Below, one piece after another: positions 23,573-37,326 of a DNA stretch of 64,000 nucleotides. Made by a program: the position numbers and the translations under genes. The stretch spans positions 91,884,404-91,948,403 of the forward strand of contig NC_030678.2 in NCBI RefSeq assembly GCF_000004195.4, in the 5' to 3' direction. This DNA comes from Xenopus tropicalis. Lineage: Eukaryota; Chordata; Amphibia; Anura; Pipidae. Position 1 is the stretch's first letter. Each line of letters begins with the position of its first letter. The notes under the pieces were generated by a model. It did not search any database. It worked only from the letters and a program-made list of their open reading frames with translations, and had not been told where the DNA came from.

Positions 23573-24116
23573 TGTCTTCTAAAAATGCCATATTTTATAT
23601 GATGAACTTAGGCACCAGCCTAAAGTTTCAACATTTCAATAGCAGCAATAATCCATCTTGGAAAGTGGCTGTGACACTCACATGCTCAGTGGGCTCTGGG
23701 CAGCTGTTGATAAACTGAGCTTAGGGGTTGTTGCAAATTATCAAGCAGAAAATGAGGTTTGCTTGTTATATAAACTGATGCTACAGGTCTGATCATTCAA
23801 TTTTGATGCTACTTGCACTGGTTTCTGAGCTGCCATATAGTCATTATCTGTATTAATTACTAATCATCCTTATATTGTGACATTTATATTCTGTATATAC
23901 AGTGTGAGTTGGTCCCTAAGCTCAGTTACTGACAGCAGCACAGAGCATGTGCAGTGAATCAGCATAAAAGAAGATGGGGGGCTACTGGGGCATCTTCAGT
24001 GGCACAGATCTTCCCTGCTAAAGCGCTGTGGTTGCCTTGAGCTGGTGCAGAAGCCCTAAACATAATGTACAACAGTTACAGCTTACTTCTTTAGTTAGGC
24101 TTAAGTTCTTCTTTAA
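23573..24116. mobile_element. T2-type MITE, about 540 bp
   Basis: The right end CTTAAGTTCTTCTTTAA matches the T2 terminus, with TTAA at 24113-24116. The interior has familiar Xenopus repeat blocks: AATCCATCTTGGAAAGTGGC, CTCACATGCTCAGTGGGCTC, TGATAAACTGAGCTTAGGGG and GCAGAGCATG-like sequence. The left end is decayed. No coding capacity. Confidence 0.7.
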
Positions 24117-25084
24117 CTAAATGTAAATACAAGTGGTTTGTTGGGCATAAGTGGTAAGTTGGCAAAAGAATTTGCCATATTTACTTAAAACAAGCAATAA
24201 ATGGTGTGTACCTTTACATATATATACTTGACAGCAAATTTTCTTTTCATCAGTAAACACATAGAAAGTAGATAAAATGTAGCTTTTATTTACTTTTAAA
24301 ATATTGGGGAGTTACTGTATATTATCTCTAATTTTACGAACTAAAGGAAAACAGAAGCCACTGTATTTTTAAAATATTTAAATCTGAATCTGTTGAATTA
24401 TTAAAAATGATACAACAGAGGTTGTAAAAAGAGTAAACTTATGTGACAAATGTATCCCTTTAAATGAAAAATCTAAAATTGAGAGATCTTGGCTTACAAC
24501 TGGGAAATACATTGTAAAGCCATATATATTACAGGGTTTGGCTGTGCCTGGGATTTCCTGCTCAGGCTGCCTCTGGGATTTGAAATAGTGCTAGGAAAGT
24601 GTGATTTCTTTATAGAACCAGGTGTGATTTGTTTCTCTCTAATATTAATGTATATAGCCTACCTAATGAACGTGGACATACAGTAGAAGATTTCCATTGT
24701 GGGGAATGTATGGTAGCAGTTATCTCTGACACAGATCTAAATAAATATGCTTAGCCCTTTATGGCATTTTTTCAAAAAGATATGTTATAGAGCACTCTTT
24801 ATCTATTTATCTGTATCACTGTAATATGTACAGTTGACAATTTAATTTATTCTGCAGATGGATGATTTATGCAGCTGACAATTGGTTTATTTACACTGTA
24901 TTGAATCTTATATTGCTAGCATTCATATGATTATATAGAGATTATACTGACCCCTTTACTTTGATCTTCCTAGACTGCATGTTACCAGTAAACATGTTAC
25001 GTGACACACAGCAAACCAACATCTGTAAATGTAGCGTTAGGAGCTAAGGGGGCTTAATATGTTGATGTGCTGAGTGCCAGCAGG

Positions 25085-25290
25085 TCAAGTTTTACAGATA
25101 CACAGAAAGGGGTTGTGGGAGCACTCCAAGGCTAAATAGAGTATACAAATACAATGTAAGTGCGACTGATCTGGCCAAATTAACTACAAGCATACAAAAA
25201 GAGAGGGGGATTGATCAGTGCACATTCCCTGGTCCCCTGTTTCATAAGTAAAGTGTCTTTGCTAGTGCATGTATTGACAAAAAACAGGGG
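25085..25290. repeat. Dispersed repeat, second copy inverted at 57890-58085
   Basis: GGGGTTGTGGGAGCACTCCA, GGGGGATTGATCAGTGCACA and TTCCCTGGTCCC correspond to the complement of GGGAATGTGCATTGATCAGC and GCTGGAGTGCTCCCATAAAC at 57960-58055. The two copies are in opposite orientation. Family not recognised. Confidence 0.6.
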
Positions 25291-27132
25291 TTTTTAGTTA
25301 CAAAATTATGATCATAAGATTGGTAAGCCACGTTTTACAGGTGCAGGGCACAGTGTTAATTGCAAAATTTGGGCAGGATTGGTCACTTTAATATGTTGTG
25401 TTCTTATTCAAAAACTGATTGTGTCTAGAATCTGGCTGTGCTCTAAGCCTAGCAATGGAAATCCACCTACATGCCACCCCCCAACTGCCCCTTGTGAATA
25501 CAGTAATGCCAAACTTGGGCAGCAATGTATTCATTGAGGCATAGAGGTCTCTATGCTCCTTTTAAGACCTTTGGCAATTAAGAATTGGGAAGGGCACAAG
25601 TGTATAAAAAGTGCGGTGGTTTGTGCCCATGCTTTTGTGATCTTCAGTGCTCTTGCACTAGCACCTGGGATCACTATAAATTACCACTCGTTTCTGTTGA
25701 AAAACAGCATGCACATTGAGTAGGGCTGTCCTAATGGATGTCCGTGGACTTGCAAAAACATTTTTAGGCCCCCATACTTGCCATGTTCTCCATAGCATTC
25801 TTTGTATGACATAATCCTGTTAATATAAAGCAGCATACCAATACCTTACATATCAGTTATTCAGCCTCCATCATGGAATATATAAGACAGCACTGTCTAT
25901 CTGTATTGTCTCCTTGGGGTCAAACACATGACCCTATCAGTTAGTAAGGCTCTTGAATATTGTGTTGGCTGTTTATTTGACACAAGTTGCTGTTAGAAGT
26001 GGCTGCTTTCCTCTTCTTGGCAATGCCTGTTTTGAATCAAGTTCTCTGTTGCTGATTGGCTTCCAAATGGGTTAATGAGTGTGCATTTAAAACTGATCTC
26101 CCTGGTGCAATTTGCCACCTTTTCATGTGTACAATTATCAAGTATCAACTATCTGAAACAAACAAAAAAAAAAAGTCCTGTATTATGAAAGTTCCATAGT
26201 ATATAACTAAATCAACCCCTTTGCAAAATGCACATTTATTTATGTTTTAGTCATTTTTGTTTCAATTTCAGGAGAAAAATTATCAGCGGCTGCATGTGTT
26301 ATTCATCTACCAAAGCCAGATTTTAATAAGAATTCTTTTTATTAAGGCAGTTTAAATGGCTGTTCTTGATAGCTGTACTTTTTTGTTGGCCTTTATTAGC
26401 TTCCTTTTCCAATCCATAAAACATTCCTGAGTGATTTGTGTTAGCTTTTCCTTGTCCTCAGCAAGCAGTTCTGACCTTTAAGTTTTTACAACACTGTCAG
26501 AGTATGTTGAAGGCTTTAAAAGTGAAGCTATCACCTTGGGGATTTGTCAGTTTGAGTGACACTTAGTAGTTTACCTAAACCTCAGTGGCAGTGAATGTAT
26601 GGAGCAGTGTTGGACCTCAAGGGAAGCTTTTTATTTTTTTTTTTATCCTCCCTCCACTTCTGCTTCGCTGGACATGGATTGAATATTCTCTTTAGAGTAG
26701 AATTTTTGATAGCATTAGGTTTTAATCAAGTCACTTGTTCACAGTCCCTCAAAGCTTATAAGTCAGAGATGAGTAGTTGGGCTTGGGGTGAATTTGATAC
26801 ACGACTTGTCGAACTGTAAAGCTTTTCTAGATGCCACATGCTGAAATTGACATCACTCAAACTGTGCAGTTGTTCTGTTATCATGTAAGCCATTTATGTC
26901 CTGCTTGTCAAGGGGATTACCACTGAGAGTTCTTTGTAAGGAATGGAGTTTGTGTATTGACCAATAACGTAGTCCTAACTTAAGTTAGAGAGCATATTTT
27001 TGCAGTTAGCTGTATTAAAAACAATTCTATGCACATAATAACTATTAAAAAGCACTTTTTCAGGCCAGGTTAAATTTACAATAGTGGTACATTCTAGATG
27101 TGCAATACACATGCATTTTTAACCTTCAAACC

Positions 27133-27628
27133 TTAAAGGGGACCTCTCACCCAGACATAAAAAAATGTTTATTAAAAGTCCTTTTCAAATTAAACATAAA
27201 AACCCAAATTTCTTTTTTTATTAACACATCCATACCCACTATAAATGCATTTAAAAAATCCCAGCTGTCAATCATATATTGCCTGCCCCGCCTCTGTGTT
27301 AGGCATAGAGGTGGGACAATTACTTTCACTTTCCATTCAGCACTTACTTTCCCTCTCCCTCCTCACCATCTAGTTGTGTAGCCAGTGCATCAAAACCTGC
27401 ATCAAGTCCCCTATTTTGGCACATACACAAGATTTTAGGGTGATACAAAGTTTGCCTTAATCATAGTGTCCACCTGGCGCCTGCCTGCTTGCTGTTATTG
27501 TGCAATTCCAAGACTGACAGAAACAAGGTTTATATTATTTATATAGTGTAAGTGACATTTATTTTGCTTTACAAACACAAATAGAAAATAATTTGGAGCT
27601 ATTTCTTAGGGTGACAGGTCCCCTTTAA
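27133..27628. mobile_element. T2-type MITE, about 500 bp
   Basis: TTAAAGGGGACCTCTCACCC and its counterpart GGGTGACAGGTCCCCTTTAA are inverted ends, each including TTAA. The interior is A-rich and non-coding. Confidence 0.85.
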
Positions 27629-28018
27629 AAGGGGATAATTATAATAATTAACCTTACCATGATGGTTTATCTCCCCTGTTCTGCAATACTTGATAATTTA
27701 GTAAAAGTACTGTGTTAGCATACATGTTTTATTTATTGGCACTGAATACAAATTTCAAGCAAAATAACCTTTATATGCAAGGGGACACTGTAACATCACC
27801 AAGGTGAGGACCCTGGAATTGGTGAAAATGCATGCAAATACATGTTTTCAAAACCTTTAGTTTCTATTCAGAAAACATTAAAGGGGCAATATTTCTTAAA
27901 TTATTTAGAACATTTATTTTTTAAATGCAGTTTCAAAAATGCTGCTCAGTATATTTGCAACATGCTTGTTTACAAAACCAGCACCAATGTTGTTGATCCT
28001 GCTGAGATTAGATATTTA

Positions 28019-28293
28019 TAGGGATGCGCTAAATCCAGGATTCGGCCTTTTTCAGCAGTATTCGGACTCGGCCAAATGCAAGCATCTGGCCTAAACCAAT
28101 CTGAATACTTAGAATCACATGACTTTTGGTTACATGAATACAGAAGTAAAAGAATTTTTAAGCGCTTAGGTTTCTATTTAACCCTTTGGTAGACTAATTT
28201 CCATAGGAAAATTAGGATTTGGTTCTGTATTCAGCCGAATCTTTCCCAAAGGGTTTGGTTGCACCCAAAAATAATTGATTTGGTGCATCCCTA
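28019..28293. mobile_element. hAT-type MITE with exact 8-bp duplication
   Basis: The ends are TAGGGATGCGCTAAATCC and GATTTGGTGCATCCCTA. The direct repeat GATATTTA is exact on both sides (28011-28018 and 28294-28301). Same family as 11092-11363. Non-coding. Confidence 0.9.
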
Positions 28294-28739
28294 GATATTT
28301 ATCATTATAATATTAATTATAATTTTGGGGTTTTTTTTTTTTTTTGCATATATCATTGTTGGATCACTAAGTGCTGAGAACTGCTGAACTGGCGCAGTTT
28401 ATTTATGCAAATACGAATCTATGACCACATGTTGTACCTCCTGATTTTGTTCCTCCTGATACTGTTTTACTCCAGGTTATCTGAGATGTATTTCCTAGTT
28501 TTCCGGGGTTAGAATCACTTACATAATTAATCGTATTGTAGTATGGTTTGTCTTGGAGTAAAATAGAAAAAAATTAGTATCCTGTTGCTTTTATTTTTGT
28601 TGGCATTATAAAGTCTTAAAGGGGTAATTATCATTTAACTGTCAAGCTTGGCATTTAAAAAACTATCTGGCTTCTAGGTTTATTTACCCTAGCAAAACCC
28701 CACAAAAACCCTGCACACCAGAAAAAACTTCCCCAGGGA

Positions 28740-29030
28740 GGTATTTATAATTAAAAAAACATTTTATTCATTTAAACATGATACAGAAAAAAGTATCAAA
28801 CTTTAAACATTATATATCCATCAAAAAACAAATAAATACATACCCCCACAGTGTAATAACTGAAAAACAAGATATGAAGGCAGATACTCTGGATGAGAGA
28901 ATACCCCAACGTTTCAACTCAAACGCCTTTGTCAAGGGAGCTCCCTTGACAGGGTGTGCAGGGTTTTTGTGGGGTTTTGTGGATGTGTATAGTCCTCTTA
29001 TGGGGGGATTATTAAAACCCTAGCACCTGG
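28740..29030 (-). repeat. Dispersed repeat with GAAACGTTGGGG hairpin
   Basis: On the minus strand, CTTGACAAAGGCGTTTGAG is followed by TTGAAACGTTGGGG, and AATAAA lies further on. GGGAGCTCCC is a palindrome within it. CCCCACAAAAACCCTGC at 28690 and its inverted match GCAGGGTTTTTGTGGGG at 28958 suggest that the repeat is a larger inverted structure, 28685-28980. Confidence 0.45.
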
Positions 29031-29294
29031 ATACTTTATACTTTATTGTTTTTTTGTAGATATAATTTTTTTTGGCAAGGATATTCTAGCCAGGAGTGCC
29101 CTCCATTTCTCTAAATTATTTACCCTAGCAACCAGGCTGAAGTCAGAAAGGAGGATAAATAGTATAACAGCCAAACACAATTGTAGAAAATTAAAATACA
29201 GTGATAGTACTTGGATTATCTGGCATGTTAGTTATTGGTGCATTGTATAAGGGTTCTTTCAGTAATTTGTATCTTTGTACATAGTTTGTAGTTC

Positions 29295-29390
29295 ACTACA
29301 AAAAATCATTGGAACATTAAATAAACCCAATAGAATTGTTTTGCCATCAATATGTATTCATGCAGCTTAGTTAGTACAAGGTACTGCTTT
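29295..29390. repeat. Fragment of the GTACAGGTAT MITE family
   Basis: ACATTAAATAAACCCAATAG, TTGTTTTGCC and TTAGTACAAGGTACTG match the interior of the family in reverse orientation. Both ends are missing. Confidence 0.5.
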
Positions 29391-31064
29391 AATATTAGAG
29401 AAAAATGTTCAATATTGCATGTCTACCTAGTGTGGACTCCGCATTAAAGAGTTTCATTTTCAGAGCTGTTCAGCTGCTACAATGACATAATGCACCTTGT
29501 CTCAATTGACTTCTGTAAGCTGCTATATTAGAAAAGTTGAATGCAGTGATGATAAAGCTTGTGACTAGCTAACACAGGCCAGTAGCAACTAAGGCAAAAG
29601 TAAAACTGGATAATAAGCCTGTAACACCTTCATGGAAACTTTACAGGGTCAGGTTAGTTATGGAAAATAGTATATTCATCTTTCAATATATTCTAAATAC
29701 AAAGAGAAAATAAAGGTAAAGAGAAAAATTAAGGTATATAGGAGGTTTTACCATGTGTAATTAACAGCTTGTTTCATTAATTAAAAAAAAAAAAAAAAAA
29801 GCTATTTATTAAGAGTTGATTTTTTTCCCCCATATTTCTTTAAAAAATTCTTAGACCGTGCTGGGGCCCCTTCACAAAAAAAAACATTCTTTGGAGGGGC
29901 CCAGCGTGCAATACAAGCACTACCCACGCCTCCCATTCCACACCCACCCACCCCTCACGTTCCAACTCCCTGAGCACCCCTCTCTCATGTCCCCCCTTGT
30001 CGTCCACTAGCGCTCAGGTATAAGAGAGATGGGGGTATTCCCTAAAGCTATAGAGGAAGCAGACCCTGTGGACCATGTCCCCCCAGCCCCCTGCAACTGC
30101 TGAGCCTGCTTCCTCTATAGTTATGCCACTGTTTAAGTAATTCAGGATCATGTATAAATTCTACCTTGAAATAGGTACCCAATCTTTTGCTTTACCCAAG
30201 CCATATTAAAGTTAGCTTCTTTGTAAAATCCCAACTTATGTGTGTTTACATTTCAAGTATAATTGCATAAAACACCCCATCCCTATAGACTTTTTTTTTA
30301 TTCATACAAGACAGGAGATTAACATTTACTATACACGAGTATTCCCAGAATGTGCTTTGAACTAGAAAATTCTTTGAACATTTGATATTATTGCATTTCA
30401 TTATCAATATTTGGATGTAGATAGGAACTAATGAAGTGTGAGAGGACTCTGCTCAGAGGGGTAACACATCTGTCAGCAGCTGTCTTTATTGAAATGTACT
30501 TTATTCGGCCACCTCATTAGAAAGAATACTAACATCGCTGCTTCCTGTTTCTTTACATCGTTACCAGAATGGCGTCTAAGTTACAAAGAAATATATATAT
30601 ACTGTGTATGTTTAAGAACAGCTGATTTCTTGTAGCCAGTCAGTAGTTCAAGAAATGAAAGGACAGAATTCAGAAAAGGTCATCTTAGAATCAATCAATA
30701 GAATGGAATGGAGCCTTTTGTGAGTGCATGAACACAGCATTTTTTTTTTGAGGCTGTGGGGTCTGTCACTATTTTTTGGTCAAAGTGTGAACACATAAAC
30801 AGGCCTAGAGATCACCTGAAGATCCATCTGTTTTTATGTATGACCACACAATGAAATTAAACAGGAATCAGTACAAATATATCTGATCTTTGAGTGTGAA
30901 AGACATGTCAGAGAAAGTAATGGGGTTGCGTGCGGGGTGACAGCAGGGCTTGCTTGTTCTTCTTACCAGCCCTGCTCAAAGCTGTAAATTATAACAAATA
31001 ATGTATCCCTACTAAAATTTATAATGAAGTGGACTCAGTGCTACGTGACCTGTATAAGAGCACT

Positions 31065-31600
31065 TGGCCTCATGCTTTTATTTGGCCATTTAACTTCTTG
31101 GTGTATGTATGACTTAATTTATAAACTACCCCATGAATATGCAGCACTACAATTTTACAGAATAGAAACATACTCACAGGGAGGACAATTATAATAATAA
31201 ATAAGTAAAAAGCATAGTAATAAATAAGTATAAATATACAGAGATTAACTGCCATGTGTCAAAAGACACAGTAAGAAGGAGGACCATGCTCCATAGATCT
31301 TAGGATCTAAGCATGTGGAAAACATACAGACCCTAAAATGAAGGGTAAAGTGAACTGAGATTTGGGCATTGGCCCTTAAGTGCCAGGACTGGACCAAACA
31401 AGATATGTTCTAATGCACCAAAAGACAGGATCTTTGTTTCATTTTAAAGAGATTAAGAGTGTTTCCGAGGATGGAATTCCAGAGCTAAGGAGCTGCAAGA
31501 TGAGAGATAGCAATGTGGATGGTGTAAGAAGACAGTGGCTCAGAGAGGAGTGGAGGAGATGGCCAGGAGCAAACGGGGAGACAAGGGAGGAGTGAAGGGA
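31065..31600 (-). mobile_element. L2-type LINE fragment, 3' end
   Basis: The right part resembles the coding end of an L2-like reverse transcriptase on the minus strand (GGAATTCCAGAGCTAAGGAG, comparable with 50185-50215). The left part has the tail features CACAGGGAGGACAATTATAA, AACTGCCATGTGTC and CTCCATAGATCTTAGGATCT. It is heavily decayed. Confidence 0.55.
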
Positions 31601-32979
31601 TTTGAATGATAGTGTAGGATTTTATATGCTATCCTTTGCTTAAAGTAAAAATGCACTTGTATTAATTTGTATAACATGTAGTACTACCAATAGTGCAATA
31701 AAAAATACAGTGCAATGCAAAAGTGCTACATACTGTATTGCTTCTGCTTTATTTATGAATTTTACCCCTTTTCTGATAGAACGCACTAGAATTGTTTGGT
31801 TCCCCTTCCTACATCATCACATTTTAGGGGCTTAATATTGACTATGAACACTGATTTGTACAGTGCAAACAAAAGTATGAAAAAATACAAAAGCACTTTT
31901 GAAAAAAGAATTCCCAAAATTTCCATACATTCTTCTATGAATACTTTAATCATTTGCTGTACTTTGATTGTTTCTGGTTACATAAAGAATCCAGTTTGAA
32001 ACAGGTTAAATTTGAAATCAAAAGAGAAGAATATAATGCTGCGTAATAGTTTGTGACTTTGTTGTAGTTTAAGCCAAATCATATCAGTTATTATTTGAGA
32101 CCTTCTTGCACATTACCATTTGCCCAAAAAGGTAGAATATATGTGTGATTCTGTTTACTTTTTGTGTATTCATTTTGCACTGTGGATGTAAATCTCTACA
32201 GTTAACCCAACTGTTTTTTGTCCATTTGAATTAAAAAAATTTGACCACACAAACTAGACCTCACATACACACATTTAAGCATTTCAGCTCACACCACCAT
32301 TTTTGCATTGATTAATATTTATATTTCAATGAGTAATTCATGAAAACTTGTATGATTTTATCTTTTCTGGCAAAATCGCTTACAGCATTTACTCATTTTT
32401 TATTATTGCATTTGCATTGGAAAACAAACACATCTAGCATTTTATACTCTTTCTGGACTGTGAAAACACAAATTTATATTTTGTTTATGTTTTGTTTTGT
32501 TTATGTTTTATATTAGGCAGGATGTCATTCTAATATACATTCACTGACAATTTAAATTTGTTTAGATTTAAAGCCATTTTCTCTGGCAAAAGATTAAAAA
32601 ATGATTTCCTTTCCTATTTTGGTGGTGCCCAGAAGTTGTTGTATCCCAAATAATGTAGTAACAGAGAGTGCTGGAGACATTTAATCTAGATTTTACTTCA
32701 AGGCCATATGTTTAAGTTAATATGAAGGAATAGTTTATAAATAATGTGGTTCCTAGTAAGTGAAACTGTGTGTTTGACTTTATAGAATGTCTGCTTCTGA
32801 CCTTGGTATAGTTATCATTTTCAGTTGAACAGAACCATTAACCCTTTTCTGACACCCTTCTAAAATCAGAAAAACAGAGTATTGTCTACATGCCTGCTTA
32901 TATAATGGGTTTTACCAGTACTTTAGCAAAAAAATGACTGGCATGAGACAATGCTGAATAGCTAATCAGTTTCCCAGAA

Positions 32980-33384
32980 GAAACAGTAACACCAAAAAAT
33001 GAAAGTGTTTTAAATTCAATATAATGTGCTGTTGCCTTGCACTAGTACAACTGGTGCCTTTGCTTCAGAAACGTTACTATAGTTAATATAAACAAGCTGC
33101 TGTGTAGCCATGGGGGCAGCTATTCAAAGCTGAAAAATGAGAAAAGGCACAGGTTACCCAGCAGATAAAAGATCAACTCTAGTATACAATGGGATTCTGC
33201 ACAACTTATCTGTTATCTTCTGTGTATCCTGTGCTTGAATGGCTGCCCCCATGGCTACAGAACAGCTTGTTTATATAAACAATAGTGTTTCTGAAGCAAA
33301 CACACCAGTATTACCACTGCAAAGCAACAGTACATTATATTGCCATTCTTTTAAAACACATTTTTAGATGTTACTTTTCTTTAA
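32980..33384. mobile_element. T2-type palindromic MITE, copy B
   Basis: AAACAGTAACACCAAAAAAT, TGCTGTGTAGCCATGG and the inverted GCCCCCATGGCTACAGA match copy A at 13249. The left TTAA has been lost; the right TTAA at 33381-33384 remains. Confidence 0.8.
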
Positions 33385-35299
33385 CAAAATGTACATAGCT
33401 AACTAGTCCAGTATGCACAACATTTTATATTGTTCTCGTGTCTAAATGCTGACATGTAAGATGACTATTTTCTTGTGCTAGCCACCTCACAAACAAAATG
33501 CTTTCCCTTATTTTAAGATTATGAGATAGTAAATGGGACGGTATAGCTGTGTAAAGTGCACTTCCTGGTGTGAGGTTATTTGTATACTGAGTAATTAGCT
33601 GTGAAGATTATTTTACAAATTAGCTGCTCGTTCTTTTGTTCGCACACTACAATTTTTCTTCTGTTCTTTCCCTTGTGCGTGGTCTCCACATATCTAATTA
33701 AAGCAGCTAGAATTTCAGGCAAGATGTTTGTGATCGTATAAATGATGGCTGTAATGTAAACTCAACTGCAATTCTCTTATTCCAGGGACTGAACCTTGGT
33801 TTCTGCACCCAGAATTAGATATGCTCAGAACAGCCCTCTGACATTCTCAATCGCCTCCCATTGCCCATCTGCCTTGTTTCTATTTCCAGGTTGGGCTTAA
33901 GGAAATCCTGGCATTTTTTTTTTTTTCAAAATGAGTTTACTTACAAATGGTACCTCTGTAGCCTGAGCAGAAAGAAAAAAAAACCTAATAAAATGGAAGC
34001 AAATTAGGTGTTGGATTCCCATACAGTAATTTGTCTTTTACATTATATACACAAATATTCTTAGCCACCTTAGCCACTTTTCAATTTAAATTATATATTT
34101 TCAGTGATTTTTTTTTTAGTACTTTGTTAATTTTGCAGTCTGCTTCTCACTATTCTCTCCATGGGTTTTTGTAACTACTTGTACCTTACATCAGACCTCA
34201 GATCTAATTCTGCCTAAATTCCATTTCCCACAAAGACTTGCATGTCCTATGAGTAACAGACTGGAGAAAAAGAGGATGAGGCTGTTATAGGAATAAGCAG
34301 TCTTGGCTGGAGGGTTTCTGATATATTGTTTCTATAGGCAAGCAAGTAGTGAAGGAAGCAAATTGTATTACAAAGTGTATTGCATTTGTAGAGCAAAAGC
34401 ATTGAATCTTAATCATTCGTATGCCTCCTGAATTATATTTTTGTTGTTGTGATTCACACACAGGTCTATTTCATAAAGGTCCAATTGACCTACATTTGTA
34501 GGAATGTAACAGGAGTGCATCTTCTCCTTGCAGACACTACCATGAAAGCATGATTGCTAGTTAGACTCCTTACTGACCCACTGACCTACTGTCCCTATGT
34601 TCCCTTGCTTCATATTGGCTTAGAATGGTATTTTAACATTGCCCTTAAAGTAAATGTTTTGTGGTTTCTTTGAGTTGCTATTACTATAATACTATTTTAA
34701 TTATCCCCTAAAAGCAGAGACCGTAAGATTTAGGAATCCACCATGTTTCATAATAAGGCAATACACAATAGATATGATGTTATTGGTTTGGAGTTTAATT
34801 GCGTTGTGCCTAAGTGGCCAATTTGAAAACAGTGGGATCATTCTGACTTAAGGCCAAGGCACAGACAGTGAGCAAGGACAACTTTCATGCACTGAAACTT
34901 GGATTTTTTTTTTGCTTCTATTACTATTTTTACAGCATTCATAGAATAAACAGTTCCTTTTCCCACATGAAGCAGAATTACAAGAACAATAATTTACCTT
35001 TTCAAGTCAAATCTTAAATGTATTAATGAGGCCTTATAATTGTAATAATAATATCCCAGAAGAGTTCTGCTGCTACTACGGAGTGGGAACTCACTGTATA
35101 ACCTTGAGATGTAGGCAGTGCCTATGTCCCTTTAATAGAATACCTTGCACATTGGATAATGTATATTGCCTTGAGCTATAATATTTCTTTAGAATACATA
35201 GTGACTGCAAAGGAAATTCATTGCAACTGTGCAAAATATTAAGCTGACATTACTTTAACTGAGCCACCATTATTTTGAAGATGTTAATTTTAATTTCCA

Positions 35300-36360
35300 T
35301 AGTTCATGCAACTTTGTTTAGCCTTCTTGGCTTATTTTGTGCCATTCAGTGACTAACATTTCGATGGTTGGCTTTGGATGGCTTTAGTATCCTTCACACA
35401 CGCTTGAAATATTTGTTTAATTATGCATAAAAGGATCCGAAGGCTAACAGGTATTAGACGCACGCTAATACAAATGCAGTATGTACCCTTGCTTCTAGAA
35501 AGATCAAAGTCTAAGTCTCTCTGACAGCTACAAGATGGCAGACACTGCTACAGGCCTTCTGCTGCCGTTCGTTGATTCACTCTATTTGTAAAGCATGCCT
35601 GATGGCTAAGAGTATATTTTAAGGATGATCAGGTAAAAGCCTGCCTTCTGACATTTTAACTAATCCCTTCTAGCCTGTGGTTTATTGCACATTGAGGATA
35701 TTTGCTAGCAGGGCCGAGTGGCTTTTTCACATATGCAACCTGTCATGTTGAATTGTGCCTTTATTTGATGCCCGCTAATGTGAAGTTATATGATGAAATG
35801 GATTCTGATTGCATTAAACTGACATGAGCCATTTTTAACCTTTTGCCAGACTTCTGATGAATGTTTAACCCACAGCAATCCAAGTAGTCAAACATGATCT
35901 GTGTTAGGTGCAGCATCCACTGCCTGCTTATTTAACTATCAGCATTTGTCTGCCAACCTGTCTGTGTCGTGTCAGTCTGCAGTCATTAGCACGCTCACAA
36001 ACTGTATCTTAAATGAACAGTGCTAATCTCTGGGATCTGGTGTTTAAGGGGCTCTAAAGAGTCAAACCTACCTAAAGCTATAATTATAAATGCCAAGTGT
36101 GTCAGCGCACAACCATTGCTCGTTGTTTGTGGCTGGTAGAATTTCTATTAAAACATTTTATTCCGCGGTCAGATGGGCATATTTAGCAGTGTTTGGAGAA
36201 TACATTTACTACAGATAATCATTAAAGCTATTTAGTCAGACACATTTCTTTTATTAGTTCTCCTATTAATTCCTCTGTCTGCACATTTATTTATTTATTT
36301 ATAGGCAACATTAATTGACATATCTGCACAATGCATATTTTGTTTTATGACACAACTATT
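35300..36360. other. Repeat-poor block, candidate conserved non-coding DNA
   Basis: About 1 kb without recognisable transposon ends, homopolymers or microsatellites. It contains several homeodomain-like TAAT cores (ATTAATTGACATAT, CTATTAATTCC) and mixed-composition sequence unlike the neighbouring repeats. It lies in the large intron. In vertebrates the brip1 neighbourhood includes the developmental genes tbx4 and tbx2, whose enhancers can lie in nearby genes' introns. Function is inferred from composition only. Confidence 0.3.
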
Positions 36361-36900
36361 ATATTTTATTAAACTGAATTTAAATTTTAATTTAATTTTG
36401 AAGTCTTATTTTTAAGTAAGTAAATTTTTCACTAATCGCTCTTTTGATTTTACTTTTAACGCCATGATCTGTCAGAAGACATTCTATTAGGCTGAACAGT
36501 GGGAATTCTATTATTTCGTCTCAAATTAAATTTAAAAAGATATAGAAGAAGGCATAGAATTTTGCAATTGCTGCTTGAATTGATACTGGTATAACAGAGT
36601 TATCGCTTGTTTCACTAAGTACTGTACATTGTTTGTTACCAAATATATAGTTGCTGTATCATAGCTAAATAATGTGATCTGTGATGCTGCCTCTGTCAAA
36701 CAGCAATTATATATGAGAAGCCAGTTTTTAATTCTACACAAAGCCTGCTAATCATGTATAATAGCACTATAGTCTTATAGTGCTGTACTTTATTAAAACT
36801 AATAAAACCTTTTTCAGAATGGGCATTATTGGTGCAAGTCTACAAAACATGTTTCTAATGAGTGAAGGGATGTGCAATCTATACTAGTGGTTGTATAACT

Positions 36901-37326
36901 TTAAAGGGACAGTAACACCAAAAAATGGAAGTGTATAAAAGTAATTACTATATAATGTAATGTTGCCCTGCACTGGTACAACTGGTGTGTTTTCCTTAGA
37001 AAGACTACTATAGTTTATATAATAAAGCTTCTGTGTAGCCACAGGGGCAGCAATTTACAGGAGAAAAGACACAGGTTACTTAGCAGATAACAGATAAAAC
37101 CTCATTATATTCTACAAAGCTTATCTGTTATCTGCTATGTGCCTGTGCCTTTTCTCCTTTTTCCCATCTTCAATGGCTGCCCCCGTGTTGACATAGCAGC
37201 TCATTTATATAAACTATAGTAGCGTTTCTGTTGCAAACTTACCAGTTTTACCAGCGCAGGGCAACTGTACATTATATTTTAATTACTTTAAAACACTTTC
37301 ATTTTTTGGTGTTACTGTTCCTTTAA
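36901..37326. mobile_element. T2-type palindromic MITE, copy C
   Basis: TTAAAGGGACAGTAACACC to GGTGTTACTGTTCCTTTAA, with TTAA at both ends. Same family as copies at 13249 and 32980, with CAGATAACAGATAAAACC and TTATCTGTTATCTGC as inner arms. Confidence 0.88.

Noticed and set aside
28685..28980. Inverted CCCCACAAAAACCC arms as a complete DNA transposon
   Set aside because: Terminal repeats and target duplication could not be defined, so it is listed only as a dispersed repeat.
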